Below are positions 25,992 to 35,724 of a stretch of 64,000 nt of DNA, one piece after another. How positions within the stretch are numbered: position 1 is the first letter of the stretch; each line of letters starts with the position of its first letter. The notes under the pieces were generated by a model. That model saw only the letters and a list, made by a program, of their open reading frames with translations, ran no database searches and had not been told where the DNA came from. The DNA comes from Streptomyces tardus (GTDB lineage: Bacteria; Actinomycetota; Actinomycetes; Streptomycetales; Streptomycetaceae): the NCBI RefSeq assembly GCF_018101125.2, contig NZ_JAELVF020000001.1:1019805-1083804 (forward strand), written 5' to 3'. The translations under genes and the position numbers were made by a program.

Positions 25992-26364
25992 CCCCATCCG
26001 CAGGCCGCACCTGATTCACACCTGGTACGGGCACTGCTCGTGGTGACCGGGGCCAACGACGGACGAGTGTACGTGGTCCTGGGCCGGTCGTCGAACACGT
26101 AGCTGTGGACGGCCGGTTCGCCCCTGTTCGGGCGGGTGTCGAGCCGGTTTCGGAGCCGCTGCGAGGCACTCTCCCGGGATGCACCGGCGCAGGTCCTCAG
26201 AGCCCTGCCGCGGCGTTCGGACGTTCCGCCGGCGCGTCTTGGTTGCGGCGCCGGGGGACGCGGGGCCGGGTCGGCGACCGGGCCCCCGTATCGGAGCACG
26301 GGCCGGGCGTATCGCACTGCGGGCTGATGTGCGCGGATCGTCCCCGGCCTGAAACGATGGCTGT
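25992..26364. other. divergent intergenic region before the aminotransferase gene
   Basis: About 370 bp between the minus-strand tRNA-Trp/secE unit and the plus-strand aminotransferase. No gene, strong hairpin or clear promoter pair seen beyond the -10 noted above. Confidence 0.4.
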
Positions 26365-27633
26365 ATGAGTGCTACAACTCCTTCCGCACAGTCGGACCCC
26401 GCACAGTCCTCCGCCACCGTGAGCGCGACCGAGCGCCGGGTGTCGGCGCGGATCGGCTCGATCTCCGAGAGCGCGACGCTCGCCGTGGACGCCAAGGCCA
26501 AGGCGCTGAAGGCCGCCGGGCGACCGGTCATCGGCTTCGGCGCGGGCGAGCCCGACTTCCCCACGCCCGACTACATCGTCGAAGCTGCCGTCGAGGCGTG
26601 CCGCAACCCGAGGTTCCACCGCTACAGCCCGGCGGGCGGTCTGCCCGAGCTCAAGGAAGCGATCGCGGCCAAGACGCTGCGCGACTCCGGCTATCGCGTC
26701 GAACCGGCCAACATCCTGGTGACCAACGGCGGCAAGCAGGCCATCTACGAGGCCTTCGCCGCGATCCTGGACCCGGGTGACGAGGTCATCGTCCCGGCCC
26801 CGTACTGGACGACCTACCCCGAGTCCGTACGGCTGGCCGGCGGCGTGCCGGTGCCGGTCGTGGCGGACGAGACCGTCGGCTACCGGACGAGCGTCGAGCA
26901 GCTGGAAGCCGCGCGCACGGACCGTACGAAGGTTCTGGTGTTCGTCTCGCCGTCCAACCCGACGGGCGCGGTCTACTCGCGGGAGCAGATCGAGGAGATC
27001 GGGCGCTGGGCCGCCGAGCACGGCCTGTGGGTGCTCACCGACGAGATCTACGAGCACCTGGTCTACGGCGAGGCGGAGTTCCACTCGCTGCCGGTCGTCG
27101 TTCCGGAGCTGGCCGACCGCTGCATCGTGGTCAACGGCGTCGCCAAGACGTACGCGATGACCGGATGGCGGGTGGGGTGGATCCTCGGCCCGAAGGACGT
27201 GGTGAAGGCCGCGACGAACCTCCAGTCGCACGCGACCTCCAACGTCAGCAACGTCGCGCAGGCCGCCGCGCTCGCCGCCGTCTCCGGCGATCTGTCGGCG
27301 GTGGAGGAGATGCGCGCCGCGTTCGACCGCAGGCGGCGGACGATCGTGCGGATGCTGAACGAGATCGAGGGCGTCGACTGCCCCGAGCCGGAGGGCGCGT
27401 TCTACGTGTACCCGTCGGTCAAGGGCCTGCTTGGCAAGGAGATTCGGGGCCGTCGCCCGCAGACTTCGGTGGAGCTCGCGGCGCTGATCCTGGAGGAGGT
27501 CGAGGTCGCGGTCGTACCGGGCGAGGCGTTCGGCACCCAGGGGTACCTGCGGCTGTCCTACGCGCTCGGCGACGACGATCTGACCGAGGGCGTCTCGCGC
27601 GTGCAGAAGCTCCTCGCGGAGGCTTCCGACTGA
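26365..27633 (+). CDS. aspC: pyridoxal-phosphate aminotransferase, aspartate aminotransferase type
   Basis: 422 aa. Class I/II aminotransferase fold: [18 protein letters not shown] near the N-terminus, [14 protein letters not shown] and YWTTYPESV around the PLP phosphate site, [29 protein letters not shown] (Asp/Tyr contacting PLP), and [18 protein letters not shown] with the Schiff-base Lys. The Arg of [12 protein letters not shown] binds the substrate carboxylate. It likely interconverts aspartate and oxaloacetate with 2-oxoglutarate, though other substrates are possible. No Shine-Dalgarno sequence is seen; AACGAT ends 6 nt before the ATG. Confidence 0.9.
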   Translation: MSATTPSAQSDPAQSSATVSATERRVSARIGSISESATLAVDAKAKALKAAGRPVIGFGAGEPDFPTPDYIVEAAVEACRNPRFHRYSPAGGLPELKEAIAAKTLRDSGYRVEPANILVTNGGKQAIYEAFAAILDPGDEVIVPAPYWTTYPESVRLAGGVPVPVVADETVGYRTSVEQLEAARTDRTKVLVFVSPSNPTGAVYSREQIEEIGRWAAEHGLWVLTDEIYEHLVYGEAEFHSLPVVVPELADRCIVVNGVAKTYAMTGWRVGWILGPKDVVKAATNLQSHATSNVSNVAQAAALAAVSGDLSAVEEMRAAFDRRRRTIVRMLNEIEGVDCPEPEGAFYVYPSVKGLLGKEIRGRRPQTSVELAALILEEVEVAVVPGEAFGTQGYLRLSYALGDDDLTEGVSRVQKLLAEASD

Positions 27634-27666
27634 CGTCGCACCGCTGGCCTGCCGGCCTTCCGGCGT

Positions 27667-27704
27667 GATCGGGGTGTTCCGGATTCTTCCGGAACACCCC
27701 GATC
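27667..27704 (+). terminator. terminator after the aminotransferase gene
   Basis: A perfect 17-bp inverted repeat, GATCGGGGTGTTCCGGA and its complement, around the loop TTCT, 33 nt after the stop codon. It isolates the aminotransferase gene from the downstream adenosine deaminase gene. Confidence 0.85.
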
Positions 27705-27796
27705 TGCGTTCGGTTCCGGGCGTGGAGATGTTCGGTTCGGCGCTCGTTCGGGGAAACGGACTTCCGACCCTGTCGACAATGCGGCAAGATCCTGGA

Positions 27797-28870
27797 ATGC
27801 AGCAGCAGTTTTCCGGGGAGCGTCCCCCTCAGCCCCGTGCACATGTTCGTGATGTCCGTCAGCTGCCGAAGGCGCATCTGCATCTGCACTTCACCGGCTC
27901 CATGCGGCCGGGCACCCTGCTCGAACTGGCCGACAAGTACGGCGTGCACCTGCCGCCGGCCCTGAGCGGAGCGGAGCCTCCCAGGCTCAGGGCGACCGAC
28001 GAACGCGGCTGGTTCCGCTTCCAGCGGCTCTACGACATGGCCAGGTCCTGTCTGCGCGAGCCGGAGGACATCCAGCGCCTGGTGCGCGAGGCCGCCGAGG
28101 AGGACGTGCGGGACGGCAGCCGCTGGCTGGAGATCCAGGTCGACCCCACCTCGTACGCGCCGCGCCTGGGCGGTCTGATCCCCGCCCTGGAGGTCATCCT
28201 CGACGCCGTCGCCGCCGCCACCCGCGACACCGGTCTGCCGATCCGGGTGCTGGTCGCGGCGAACCGGATGAAGCACCCGCTGGACGCGAGAACGCTCGCC
28301 AGGCTCGCGGTGCGGTTCAAGGACCGGGGCATCGTCGGCTTCGGGCTCTCCAACGACGAACGCCGGGGATTCGCCCGGGACTTCGACCGTGCCTTCGCCA
28401 TCGCCAGGGACGGCGGGCTGCTCGCCGCACCGCACGGCGGTGAGCTGTCCGGTCCGTCGAGCGTGCGCGACTGTCTGGACGACCTGCACGCCGGGCGGGT
28501 CGGCCACGGCGTACGGGCCGCAGAGGACCCGCGGCTGCTGGCGCGGCTGGCGGACGCACAGGTCACCTGCGAGGTGTGCCCGGCGTCAAACGTGGCCCTG
28601 GGGGTCTACGAGAAGCCCGCCGACGTGCCGCTGCGCACCCTCTGGGACGCGGGAGTGCCCATGGCGCTCGGTGCGGACGACCCACTGCTCTTCGGCTCCC
28701 GGCTGGCGGCGCAGTACGAGCTCGTGCGCGAGCACCACGGCTTCACCGACGTCGAACTGGCCGAGCTGGCGCGGCAGTCGGTGCGCGGCGGTCGTATCGA
28801 CGAGGCCGAGCGGAAGGCGATCCTGGCGGACATCGACGCCTGGCTCGCGGCGGAGCCGGCCGGGAGCTGA
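27797..28870 (+). CDS. add: adenosine deaminase family protein
   Basis: 357 aa from ATG 27797; the frame extends 44 codons upstream through the aminotransferase terminator, which argues against the longer form. Metal and catalytic residues of adenosine deaminase are all found: HLH of KAHLHLHFTGSMRP, HGGEL (His and catalytic Glu of the HAGE motif), GHGVRAAEDP, EVCPASNVALG and ALGADDPLLFG with the paired Asp. It deaminates adenosine to inosine in purine salvage. A CAAGAT hexamer ends 6 nt before the ATG and no ribosome-binding site is present, so the mRNA may be leaderless. It is convergent with murB. Confidence 0.88.
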   Translation: MQQQFSGERPPQPRAHVRDVRQLPKAHLHLHFTGSMRPGTLLELADKYGVHLPPALSGAEPPRLRATDERGWFRFQRLYDMARSCLREPEDIQRLVREAAEEDVRDGSRWLEIQVDPTSYAPRLGGLIPALEVILDAVAAATRDTGLPIRVLVAANRMKHPLDARTLARLAVRFKDRGIVGFGLSNDERRGFARDFDRAFAIARDGGLLAAPHGGELSGPSSVRDCLDDLHAGRVGHGVRAAEDPRLLARLADAQVTCEVCPASNVALGVYEKPADVPLRTLWDAGVPMALGADDPLLFGSRLAAQYELVREHHGFTDVELAELARQSVRGGRIDEAERKAILADIDAWLAAEPAGS

Positions 28871-28882
28871 AACCCCGCGGCG

Positions 28883-28907
28883 GGCCCGGCGGATCGCGTG
28901 CCGGGCC
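28883..28907. terminator. hairpin between convergent add and murB
   Basis: GGCCCGGC/GCCGGGCC, 8 bp, 9-nt loop, 13 nt after the adenosine deaminase stop. The rest of the 196-bp convergent spacer shows nothing assignable. Confidence 0.55.
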
Positions 28908-29066
28908 GGGCGGCGCGCGCCGGGGCGCACCGACGCGGGCCGGACCGGCACGCGGCGGGAGCGACCGGGCCGCAGCTGGGCCCGTGCCGGCGTACGGCTC
29001 CGGACAGGCGTATGCCGGCGGGCAGACGTACGCCGGAGGCTGGGTGCGGGCCCCGGTGGCGCGGGG

Positions 29067-30122
<1,056 letters not shown>

Positions 30123-30194
30123 GGGCACAGACTACGGCGCCGCCGTGTCCGCGCCCGCGGTGGACGGGGTGCACGGACGCGGCGGCGCGGCACG

Positions 30195-30647
30195 TCAGGC
30201 CAGGCGCACGACGGCCTGGGCGCGGCCGAGGACCTTCTGGCCCTTGCTGGTCGCGGTCAGATCGACGCGGACCGTACGGGCCTCGTCGTCCAGCTTGGCG
30301 GCGACCTTCGCGGACACCTCGATCAGCGCGCCCTGCTCGTCGTTGGGCACGACGACGGGGCGGGTGAAGCGGACTCCGTAGTCGATCAGCGCGCCGGGGT
30401 CGCCGGCCCAGTCCGTCACCACACGGGCGGCGGAGGCCATGGTGAGCATCCCGTGCGCGATGACGTCCTCCAGCCCGACCTTCCTGGCGAAGTCCTCGTT
30501 CCAGTGAATGGGGTTGAAGTCGCCGGAGGCGCCCGCGTAGCGCACCAGCGCCCCCCGGGTGAGGGGGAAGCTGCGCGGGGGCAGCTCGGTGCCCTTCTCC
30601 ACGTCGGCGTAGGCGACCTTCGCGGTCATCGGTGTGTGCGCCGTCAT
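30195..30647 (-). CDS. MaoC-type (R)-hydratase subunit, HadB-like
   Basis: 150 aa. A hot-dog fold MaoC hydratase with the catalytic signature SGDFNPIHWNEDFARKVGL (Asp/His dyad) and AHGMLTMASAARVVTDW. In mycobacteria HadB pairs with HadA to dehydrate 3-hydroxyacyl-ACP in type II fatty-acid elongation. The immediately upstream partner here (1-nt spacing) suggests the same heterodimer. In streptomycetes the exact substrate is unproven. It lies between murB and the hadA-like gene. Confidence 0.85.
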   Translation of the reverse strand: MTAHTPMTAKVAYADVEKGTELPPRSFPLTRGALVRYAGASGDFNPIHWNEDFARKVGLEDVIAHGMLTMASAARVVTDWAGDPGALIDYGVRFTRPVVVPNDEQGALIEVSAKVAAKLDDEARTVRVDLTATSKGQKVLGRAQAVVRLA

Positions 30648-30648
30648 C

Positions 30649-31101
30649 TCAGCTGCCCTCCAGCGAACGCGAGACCAGCTTGGTGAAAGCGGTCACCACC
30701 AGCTCGCCCGACTCGTCGTGAACATCGCCGCGGATGTCCAGAATGTCGTTGCCGGCAAGGGACTTGATCGCCTCGATGGTCGAGGTGACGGTCAGCCGGT
30801 CGCCGGCCCGCACCGGGCGGTGGTGCACGAACCGCTGGTCGCCGTGGACCACCCGGTCGTAGTCCAGGCCGAGTTGCGGGTCGTGCACGACGTCCTGGGC
30901 GGCGCTGAAGCTGATCGCGAAGACGAAGGTGGGCGGAGCGATCACGTCGGGATAGCCGAGAGCCCTCGCCGCTTCCCGATCGGTGTGGACGGGATTGTCC
31001 TCCCCGATCGACTCGGCGAATTCCCTGATCTTCTCCCTGCCGACCTCATAGGGATCGGTCGGCGGATAACTCCGGCCGACGAATGCCTGATCGAGCGCCA
31101 T
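30649..31101 (-). CDS. MaoC N-terminal-type dehydratase subunit, HadA-like
   Basis: 150 aa, beginning MALDQAFVGRSYPPTDPYEV. It matches the FAS1-like dehydratase/HadA family: REKIREFAESIGEDNPVHTD, IAPPTFVF, and the LDYDRVVHGDQRFVHHRPVR segment. This subunit usually has a degenerate active site and binds the acyl chain while the HadB partner catalyses. It is first gene of a two-gene operon; three GAACCGGTCCG repeats lie 53-140 nt upstream and are candidate control sites. Confidence 0.85.
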   Translation of the reverse strand: MALDQAFVGRSYPPTDPYEVGREKIREFAESIGEDNPVHTDREAARALGYPDVIAPPTFVFAISFSAAQDVVHDPQLGLDYDRVVHGDQRFVHHRPVRAGDRLTVTSTIEAIKSLAGNDILDIRGDVHDESGELVVTAFTKLVSRSLEGS

Positions 31102-31153
31102 GACCCCGTGCCTCCTGATACTTCCGCCGACCGACGGAGCCGGTCATCTGAGA

Positions 31154-31241
31154 GAACCGGTCCGCACAGGATCGGGCCCGGGCCGGGCCGAACGACGAAC
31201 CGGTCCGAACGAACGGATTCGAACGCGAACGAACCGGTCCG
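31154..31241 (-). repeat. three GAACCGGTCCG repeats upstream of the hadAB-like genes
   Basis: The 11-mer GAACCGGTCCG occurs exactly at 31154-31164, 31197-31207 and 31231-31241 (spacing 43 and 34 nt), interspersed with GAACGAAC repeats. Each has a palindromic ACCGGT core. They lie between the rpmG terminator and the hadA-like start, where operators would be expected. Confidence 0.55.
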
Positions 31242-31310
31242 ATGAACGAACAACACCGCCGGAACGTGCCGGGACACACACGCGATCGCAGCGAATCCGG
31301 CGCGCAACGC

Positions 31311-31346
31311 CCGGAGGCCGCCCCCTGTTACGGGGACGGCCTCCGG
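31311..31346 (-). terminator. rpmG terminator
   Basis: CCGGAGGCCG-C-CCCC pairs with GGGG-A-CGGCCTCCGG around a short loop, 13 nt after the rpmG stop. 14 bp of stem with one mismatch. Confidence 0.75.
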
Positions 31347-31359
31347 AAACGAGCCTTGT

Positions 31360-31524
31360 TTATCGCGTCTCGCGATGCGCGGTGTGCGCCTTGCAACGAG
31401 GGCAGTGCTTCTTCATCTCAAGACGGTCCGGGTTGTTGCGCCGGTTCTTCTTGGTGATGTAGTTCCGCTCCTTGCACTCCACGCAGGCCAGCGTGATCTT
31501 CGGGCGGACGTCGGTGGCAGCCAC
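31360..31524 (-). CDS. rpmG: 50S ribosomal protein L33
   Basis: 54 aa from GTG 31524 with AAGGAG 7 nt upstream. The product (M)[20 protein letters not shown] continues to [14 protein letters not shown]. Two CxxC pairs (residues 14-17 and 41-44) make this the zinc-binding form; streptomycetes usually also encode a Cys-free, zinc-starvation paralogue elsewhere. L33 sits near the E site and contacts tRNA. It is downstream of two tRNA genes. Confidence 0.96.
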   Translation of the reverse strand: MAATDVRPKITLACVECKERNYITKKNRRNNPDRLEMKKHCPRCKAHTAHRETR

Positions 31525-31618
31525 GTGAGTGCTCCTTGGACGCGGATGGACAGGTGATTAACACAGAAAGAGTAGCCGATCGAAGGGACCGACCCCACAA
31601 TCGGCTACTGAGAGTGAG

Positions 31619-31691
31619 TAGCGGCGACCGGACTTGAACCGGTGACACAACGATTATGAGCCGTTTGCTCTACCGACTGAGCTACGCCGCC
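31619..31691 (-). tRNA. trnM: tRNA-Met, elongator (CAT anticodon)
   Basis: Minus-strand cloverleaf: acceptor GGCGGCG/CGCCGCT, D-arm AGCTCAGTCGGTAGAGC, anticodon loop CTCATAA, T-arm GGTTCAAGTCC. The anticodon stem AACGG/TCGTT lacks the three G-C pairs of an initiator, so it is the elongator. It lies 95 nt upstream of rpmG. Confidence 0.94.
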
Positions 31692-31738
31692 ACGATGCGA
31701 GGGCCACCCGCCCTAAGGCGGACGGCCTTGCACATCAG

Positions 31739-31811
31739 AGCCCCAAAACGGAATCGAACCGTTGACCTTCTCCTTACCATGGAGACGCTCTGCCGACTGA
31801 GCTATTGGGGC
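31739..31811 (-). tRNA. trnT: tRNA-Thr (GGT anticodon)
   Basis: Minus-strand cloverleaf: acceptor GCCCCAA/TTGGGGC, D-arm AGCTCAGTCGGCAGAGC, anticodon stem TCTCC/GGAGA with loop ATGGTAA, T-arm GGTTCGATTCC. The gene precedes tRNA-Met by 47 nt; a common tRNA-Thr, tRNA-Met, rpmG transcript is likely. Confidence 0.95.
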
Positions 31812-32089
31812 GAGCGAGGAAGACATTACACGCTCTGCCGCCGAACGTGAAATCCGTATCCGCGGCCCTCGCGAGGGCCCTTCCGACCCCCGCCGGATGC
31901 GCCCTCCACACCGCTCCCGAAGGTGCAACACACCACGTCCGTACGACTATTCCCGGCCTGCCGGGGAGCGGGCGGAGAGCGTCCTACCCTCGACGCATTC
32001 CATGATCACGCGGCATCCGTCCAGGGTGTCCCGCGTCCATCCGCGCGGGTGCGCGCCCCCGCACACCCGCCAGAGCGAGCGGGAGTGCG

Positions 32090-33349
32090 ATGGCCGACAG
32101 TCAGCCGCAGGGGCCGGGAGTGCCCGACCAGCCCAGCCCCACACCGACCGGCAAGGGCCTGCTCCTCACCGGCGCCCGGCTGAAGGACGGCCGCACCGTC
32201 GACGTACGGCTGCGCAACGGACGGATCGACGCCGTGAGCGCCGCGGGCAGCCTGCCCCGCGACGAGGCCGACCGGCCGCCCCGGATGGACCTCGCCGGCT
32301 ATCTGCTGCTCCCGGCGCCCGCCGAACCGCACGCCCACCACGACACCGCACTCACCGCCCCCGCCCGCGGACTGCCGCCCTCCCGCAAGCCGGCGCACAT
32401 CCAACGGCGCACCACCGATGCGGCGCTGCTCCAGCTCGGCCACGGCGCGACCGCCGTGCGCACCCATGTGCCGATCGGCGGCCGGGACGGTCTTGCCACC
32501 CTCCAGGCCGTGCTCGCCGCCCGGCGGGCCCTGCGCGGACTGACCGAACTCACCGCCGTCGCCGTACCCAGGCTGCTCAGCGGGATCGCCGGCGCGGACA
32601 CGGCGGCGATGGTCGAGGACGCGGTGCGCATGGGCGCCACGGCCATCGGAGGCTGTCCCGACCTCGACCCGGACCCGGCCGAGTACACCGCCACGCTGCT
32701 GGACATCGCCGCCGAGCACGGCTGCGCCGTCGACCTGCACACCGACGCACGCGATCCGGCCCGGCTGGCCGAGTTGGCCGGCGCCGTCGGCGGAGTCGGG
32801 GCCCCCGTCACCGTCGGCCCGTGCGGCGGTCTCGGCCGGATGGCAGGCCACACGGTCGCGGACGTCGCCGACCGCCTCGCCGCCGCGAACGCGACCGTCA
32901 CCCTCCTGCCGCAGGGTGGCTGCGCCCTGACCGACCGCCAACTCCCCTTTGCCACAGCGCCGTTGCGCGTGCTGCAGGATGCCGGCGTACGGGTGGCGGC
33001 CGGCAGCGGCGCCGTGCGCGACACGGCGAACCCGGTGGGCCGCGGAGACCCGCTGGAGGCCGCGTACCTGCTCGCCGCCCAGGGCGCGGTGAGCGCGGCG
33101 GAGGGGTACGAGGCGGTCAGCGCCGGCGCCCGTACCGCGCTCGGTCTGCCGGCGGTACGCGTCGAACCGGGCTTCCCCGCCGAGCTGTTGGCGGTGCGCG
33201 GCGAGACGCTGGAGGGCGCACTGTCACTGGCGTACAGCAGGGTCGTACTGCACCGGGGCCGAGTGGTCGCCAGAACGAGCGCGGTGCGGGAGTTCTGCGA
33301 CGCGGACGCGGCCGGCACGCCCGAACTGCCGCGCCAGGCGCAGGGGTAG
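32090..33349 (+). CDS. cytosine-deaminase-like amidohydrolase, probably inactive
   Basis: 419 aa with GGAG before the ATG. The TIM-barrel amidohydrolase fold aligns with CodA: EPHAHHDTALT (the first HxH is kept), TAVRTHVPIG, GCAVDLHTDA, and the C-terminal beta sandwich with VRGETLEGALSLAY. The position of CodA catalytic Glu217 (HCDE) is Ala (HTDA), the His246 metal ligand (SHTT) has become GPCG, and the Asp313 loop (GHDDV) reads GSGAV. Three key residues are therefore missing, so hydrolysis by the usual mechanism is unlikely. It could bind a ligand or have changed chemistry. It is followed 35 nt later by an NAD(P)-binding gene. Confidence 0.75.
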   Translation: MADSQPQGPGVPDQPSPTPTGKGLLLTGARLKDGRTVDVRLRNGRIDAVSAAGSLPRDEADRPPRMDLAGYLLLPAPAEPHAHHDTALTAPARGLPPSRKPAHIQRRTTDAALLQLGHGATAVRTHVPIGGRDGLATLQAVLAARRALRGLTELTAVAVPRLLSGIAGADTAAMVEDAVRMGATAIGGCPDLDPDPAEYTATLLDIAAEHGCAVDLHTDARDPARLAELAGAVGGVGAPVTVGPCGGLGRMAGHTVADVADRLAAANATVTLLPQGGCALTDRQLPFATAPLRVLQDAGVRVAAGSGAVRDTANPVGRGDPLEAAYLLAAQGAVSAAEGYEAVSAGARTALGLPAVRVEPGFPAELLAVRGETLEGALSLAYSRVVLHRGRVVARTSAVREFCDADAAGTPELPRQAQG

Positions 33350-33384
33350 CACCAGCGCGGCCGGCACCGGCGTAACGTCGGAGC

Positions 33385-34044
33385 ATGCGCACAGTAATCG
33401 CAGGTGGAGCCGGACAGATCGCCCAGCGCCTGGAGCGGCTGCTCCGCTCCAGGGGAGACACGCCCCTCGGGCTGATCCGCAGTCCGCAGAAGGCCGACCT
33501 GGTGCAGGAGGCGGGCGCCGAACCGCTCGTCTGCGACCTGGAGTCGGCATCCGTCGAAGAGGTCTCCGAGCTGCTGCGGGGCGCGGACGCGGCGGTGTTC
33601 GCGGCCGGTGCGGGACCCGGCAGCGGCGAGGCGCGCAAGGAGACCGTCGACCGGGCGGCGGCCGAGCTGTTCACCGACGCCTCGGCTCGGGCGGGCGTAC
33701 GGCGGCTGCTGGTCGTCTCGGCCATGGGCGTCGACGGCGAGCCCCCGGCCGAGGCCGACCCGGTGTTCGCCACGTACCTGCGCGCCAAGGGCGCCGCCGA
33801 CGCGGCCGTCCGGGCCCGCACCGACCTGGACTGGACGATCCTGCGGCCCGGCCGTCTGACCGACGACCCCGGCACCGGCCGGGTAGAGCTCGCCGCGCAC
33901 ACCGGGCGCTCCGAGGTGACCCGGGACGACGTGGCCGCGGTACTGCTCGCGCTGCTGGACGAACCCCTGTCGGTGGGACACACCCTGGAGCTCGTCAACG
34001 GGGATGTGCCGGTCGCCGAGGCCGTCGCGGCAGCGGTGCGCTAG
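33385..34044 (+). CDS. NAD(P)H-binding SDR-like protein
   Basis: 219 aa. Rossmann start MRTVIAGGAGQIAQRLERLL with the GGAGQIA dinucleotide loop, then LIRSPQKADLVQEAGAEPLV, GADAAVFAAGAG, RLLVVSAMGVDG and LDWTILRPGRLTDDPGTG. This pattern is that of atypical SDRs (NAD(P)H-binding, NmrA/YwnB/YtfG-like); a YxxxK catalytic pair is not evident. Role unknown, probably a reductase or redox-responsive protein. TAACGT ends 6 nt before the ATG and no ribosome-binding site is seen, so a leaderless mRNA is plausible. Confidence 0.82.
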   Translation: MRTVIAGGAGQIAQRLERLLRSRGDTPLGLIRSPQKADLVQEAGAEPLVCDLESASVEEVSELLRGADAAVFAAGAGPGSGEARKETVDRAAAELFTDASARAGVRRLLVVSAMGVDGEPPAEADPVFATYLRAKGAADAAVRARTDLDWTILRPGRLTDDPGTGRVELAAHTGRSEVTRDDVAAVLLALLDEPLSVGHTLELVNGDVPVAEAVAAAVR

Positions 34045-34283
34045 CTCCGCGCCGGGCGCGCGGCCGATGCACCCGGCCGCGGCGCCCGGCGGTCCCGGCG
34101 CAGGTGCCTGCCCGGCCGGCGCTCCCAGAGGAGGCCGAGAAGCAGCTCCGGGGCGCCCGCGCCGTTCGAGCACCGCACACGGGTTGAACGTCTGATGAAG
34201 AGTGTCGAGAACACCGGATGAAAGGTGTCCCAGGAGTGCGTACTCCGGACCGGAACCTGCTGACCCGGCACTTCCGGCGCCAC

Positions 34284-34289
34284 TAGCGT
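34284..34289 (+). promoter_or_regulatory. -10 of a leaderless promoter for the methyltransferase gene
   Basis: TAGCGT ends 7 nt before the ATG at 34297; CTGACC lies 18 nt upstream at 34260-34265. Transcription would start at or next to the start codon. No Shine-Dalgarno sequence is present. Confidence 0.6.
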
Positions 34290-34296
34290 CCGCGAC

Positions 34297-35181
34297 ATGA
34301 GCCTTCTCCTCCGCAAAGCCGCGCGCCCCGTCCTCGACCGCATCGACCGACGCATCGACCGCAAGGTGCGCAGGGAACTGCGCGACACCAGGGACGAGCT
34401 GAAGCGCCTCCGGGAGCAGCAGCACAGCACCGAGCTGCTGCTCGGCAGCGACGGCCGCCGGTTCAACCGCCACCCGGGGCCCGGCCAGATCGCGGCCGTG
34501 ACGAAGCAGGTCGGCGACGTCACCGGCGAGAAGCACGCGCGCCGCGCCGTCATCCAGGCGTACCGCACGCTCGTCGAGGCGGAGAACCGCGGGGTCGGCC
34601 GGATCGCCGGCGGCACCTCCAACATCCTCGGCAAACTCGCCACCGCGCCGCTGCTGCAGCCGCCCAACGGCCGGGTGCTGGAGATCGGCACCCTGTACGG
34701 CCTGTTCGCCGGCTGCCTCGCCCGGCAGCTGCTGCGCGCCGGCATCCCGTACGAGCTGACGATCGTCGACCCGATCGCCTCCGTACAGCTCCAGGAGGAA
34801 ATGACGATCGACGTCGACGCCTCCGGCACCCCGATCAACGAGGACGTCGTACGCGCCAACCTGCACTACACCGGCGTGCTCCCCGACCGGCTCCGCCTGT
34901 TGCGCGGCTACTCCACCGACCCGGAGATCCACACCGCGCTGGCCGGCAGCGAGTTCGGCGTGATCGTCGTCGACGGCGACCACTCGGCGCAGGGCGTCAA
35001 GGCAGACCTCGAATGGGTCGAGCAACTGGCCGCGCCCGGCGCGGTGGTCGTCGTCGACGACTACGACGACCGCGTGTGGCCCGGCGTCAAGGAGGCCACC
35101 GACAAGCACCTCGCCGACGGCGGCAGCCGGTTGCGGAGGATCGGCCAGGTCACCACCAGCGCCTTCCTCCGCGCCGAGTAA
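34297..35181 (+). CDS. class I SAM-dependent methyltransferase (Methyltransf_24 type)
   Basis: 294 aa. The N-terminal 45 residues are highly charged and helical (RIDRRIDRKVRRELRDTRDE), probably a coiled coil or membrane-surface helix. The Rossmann methyltransferase core follows: GRVLEIGTLYGLFAGCLARQ (motif I, SAM binding), LTIVDPIAS, and FGVIVVDGDHSAQGVKADLE with VVVVDDYDD, the pattern of the Methyltransf_24 family. The acceptor substrate is unknown. The gene stands alone, with a decayed CRISPR-like region downstream. Confidence 0.8.
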   Translation: MSLLLRKAARPVLDRIDRRIDRKVRRELRDTRDELKRLREQQHSTELLLGSDGRRFNRHPGPGQIAAVTKQVGDVTGEKHARRAVIQAYRTLVEAENRGVGRIAGGTSNILGKLATAPLLQPPNGRVLEIGTLYGLFAGCLARQLLRAGIPYELTIVDPIASVQLQEEMTIDVDASGTPINEDVVRANLHYTGVLPDRLRLLRGYSTDPEIHTALAGSEFGVIVVDGDHSAQGVKADLEWVEQLAAPGAVVVVDDYDDRVWPGVKEATDKHLADGGSRLRRIGQVTTSAFLRAE

Positions 35182-35232
35182 CCCGCGCTGGGCCGCTGGT
35201 GGCCGCCAACCGACAGCGGGAGGTGCTTGCCT

Positions 35233-35548
35233 GTGCTCCCGCGTGCGGAGGCGGCAGCCCGCCGGGCCTCGGAGCAGCCGGGCGACGTCCCCGTCCTGTG
35301 CGCACAGCCGGAACACCCGGCGTGGGGATTGTCCGGTGCTCTGAAAGTTGCCCAGCCCGGCCCCTCGCCGGAGGGAACCCCGGGTCAGCTGGCTCGCTCC
35401 CCGCGTCGGCGGGGACGGTCCAGGGTCTCGTCGGATCGCGTACTCGATGGGCTCCCGCTCCCCGCACGCAGGGACGGGTCCGGTGGCTGGGGCTGGGGCT
35501 GCACCGGGGCTGGGGCTGGCCGGTCCACATGCGTGGGGAATCGGGGCC
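35233..35548 (+). CRISPR. decayed CRISPR-like array, type I-E-like repeats
   Basis: Two repeats share GCTCCCCGC and end in GGTCC: 35396-35421 (GCTCCCCGCGTCGGCGGGG then ACGGTCC) and 35457-35481 (GCTCCCCGCACGCAGGGAC then GGGTCC). Their starts are exactly 61 nt apart, the period of streptomycete type I-E arrays (28-29-nt repeats, 32-33-nt spacers). Weaker copies can be read at 35233-35257 (GTGCTCCCGCGTGCGGAGG), 35310-35334 (CACCCGGCGTGGGGATTGTCC-like) and 35522-35548. No cas gene is in the window. The repeats have diverged, so the array is probably dead. No coding gene is seen in 35182-35720. Confidence 0.4.
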
Positions 35549-35724
35549 GGGCGAGGTTGCGTGGAGTGACCCGGAGCCCCGTTCCCGGAGAGGAGTGGCA
35601 GTACTGCATGGGCGCGTCCGGGGCCGGGACTTCCGGGGCCGGAGGGTGCCCCGTCGGGTGGCGGGGCAGCGGTGGACGGGGCGACTCGACGGGGTGCGGG
35701 GCTGTCTCGTCACCCGGAACGACG

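Noticed and set aside
31897..33375. A 492-codon plus-strand frame overlapping the amidohydrolase gene
   Set aside because: Arg/Pro-rich low-complexity product in an alternative frame; the 32090 frame has clear fold motifs.
32299..35316. A 1005-codon minus-strand frame across three plus-strand genes
   Set aside because: Antisense to genes with recognisable domains and lacking any motif of its own.
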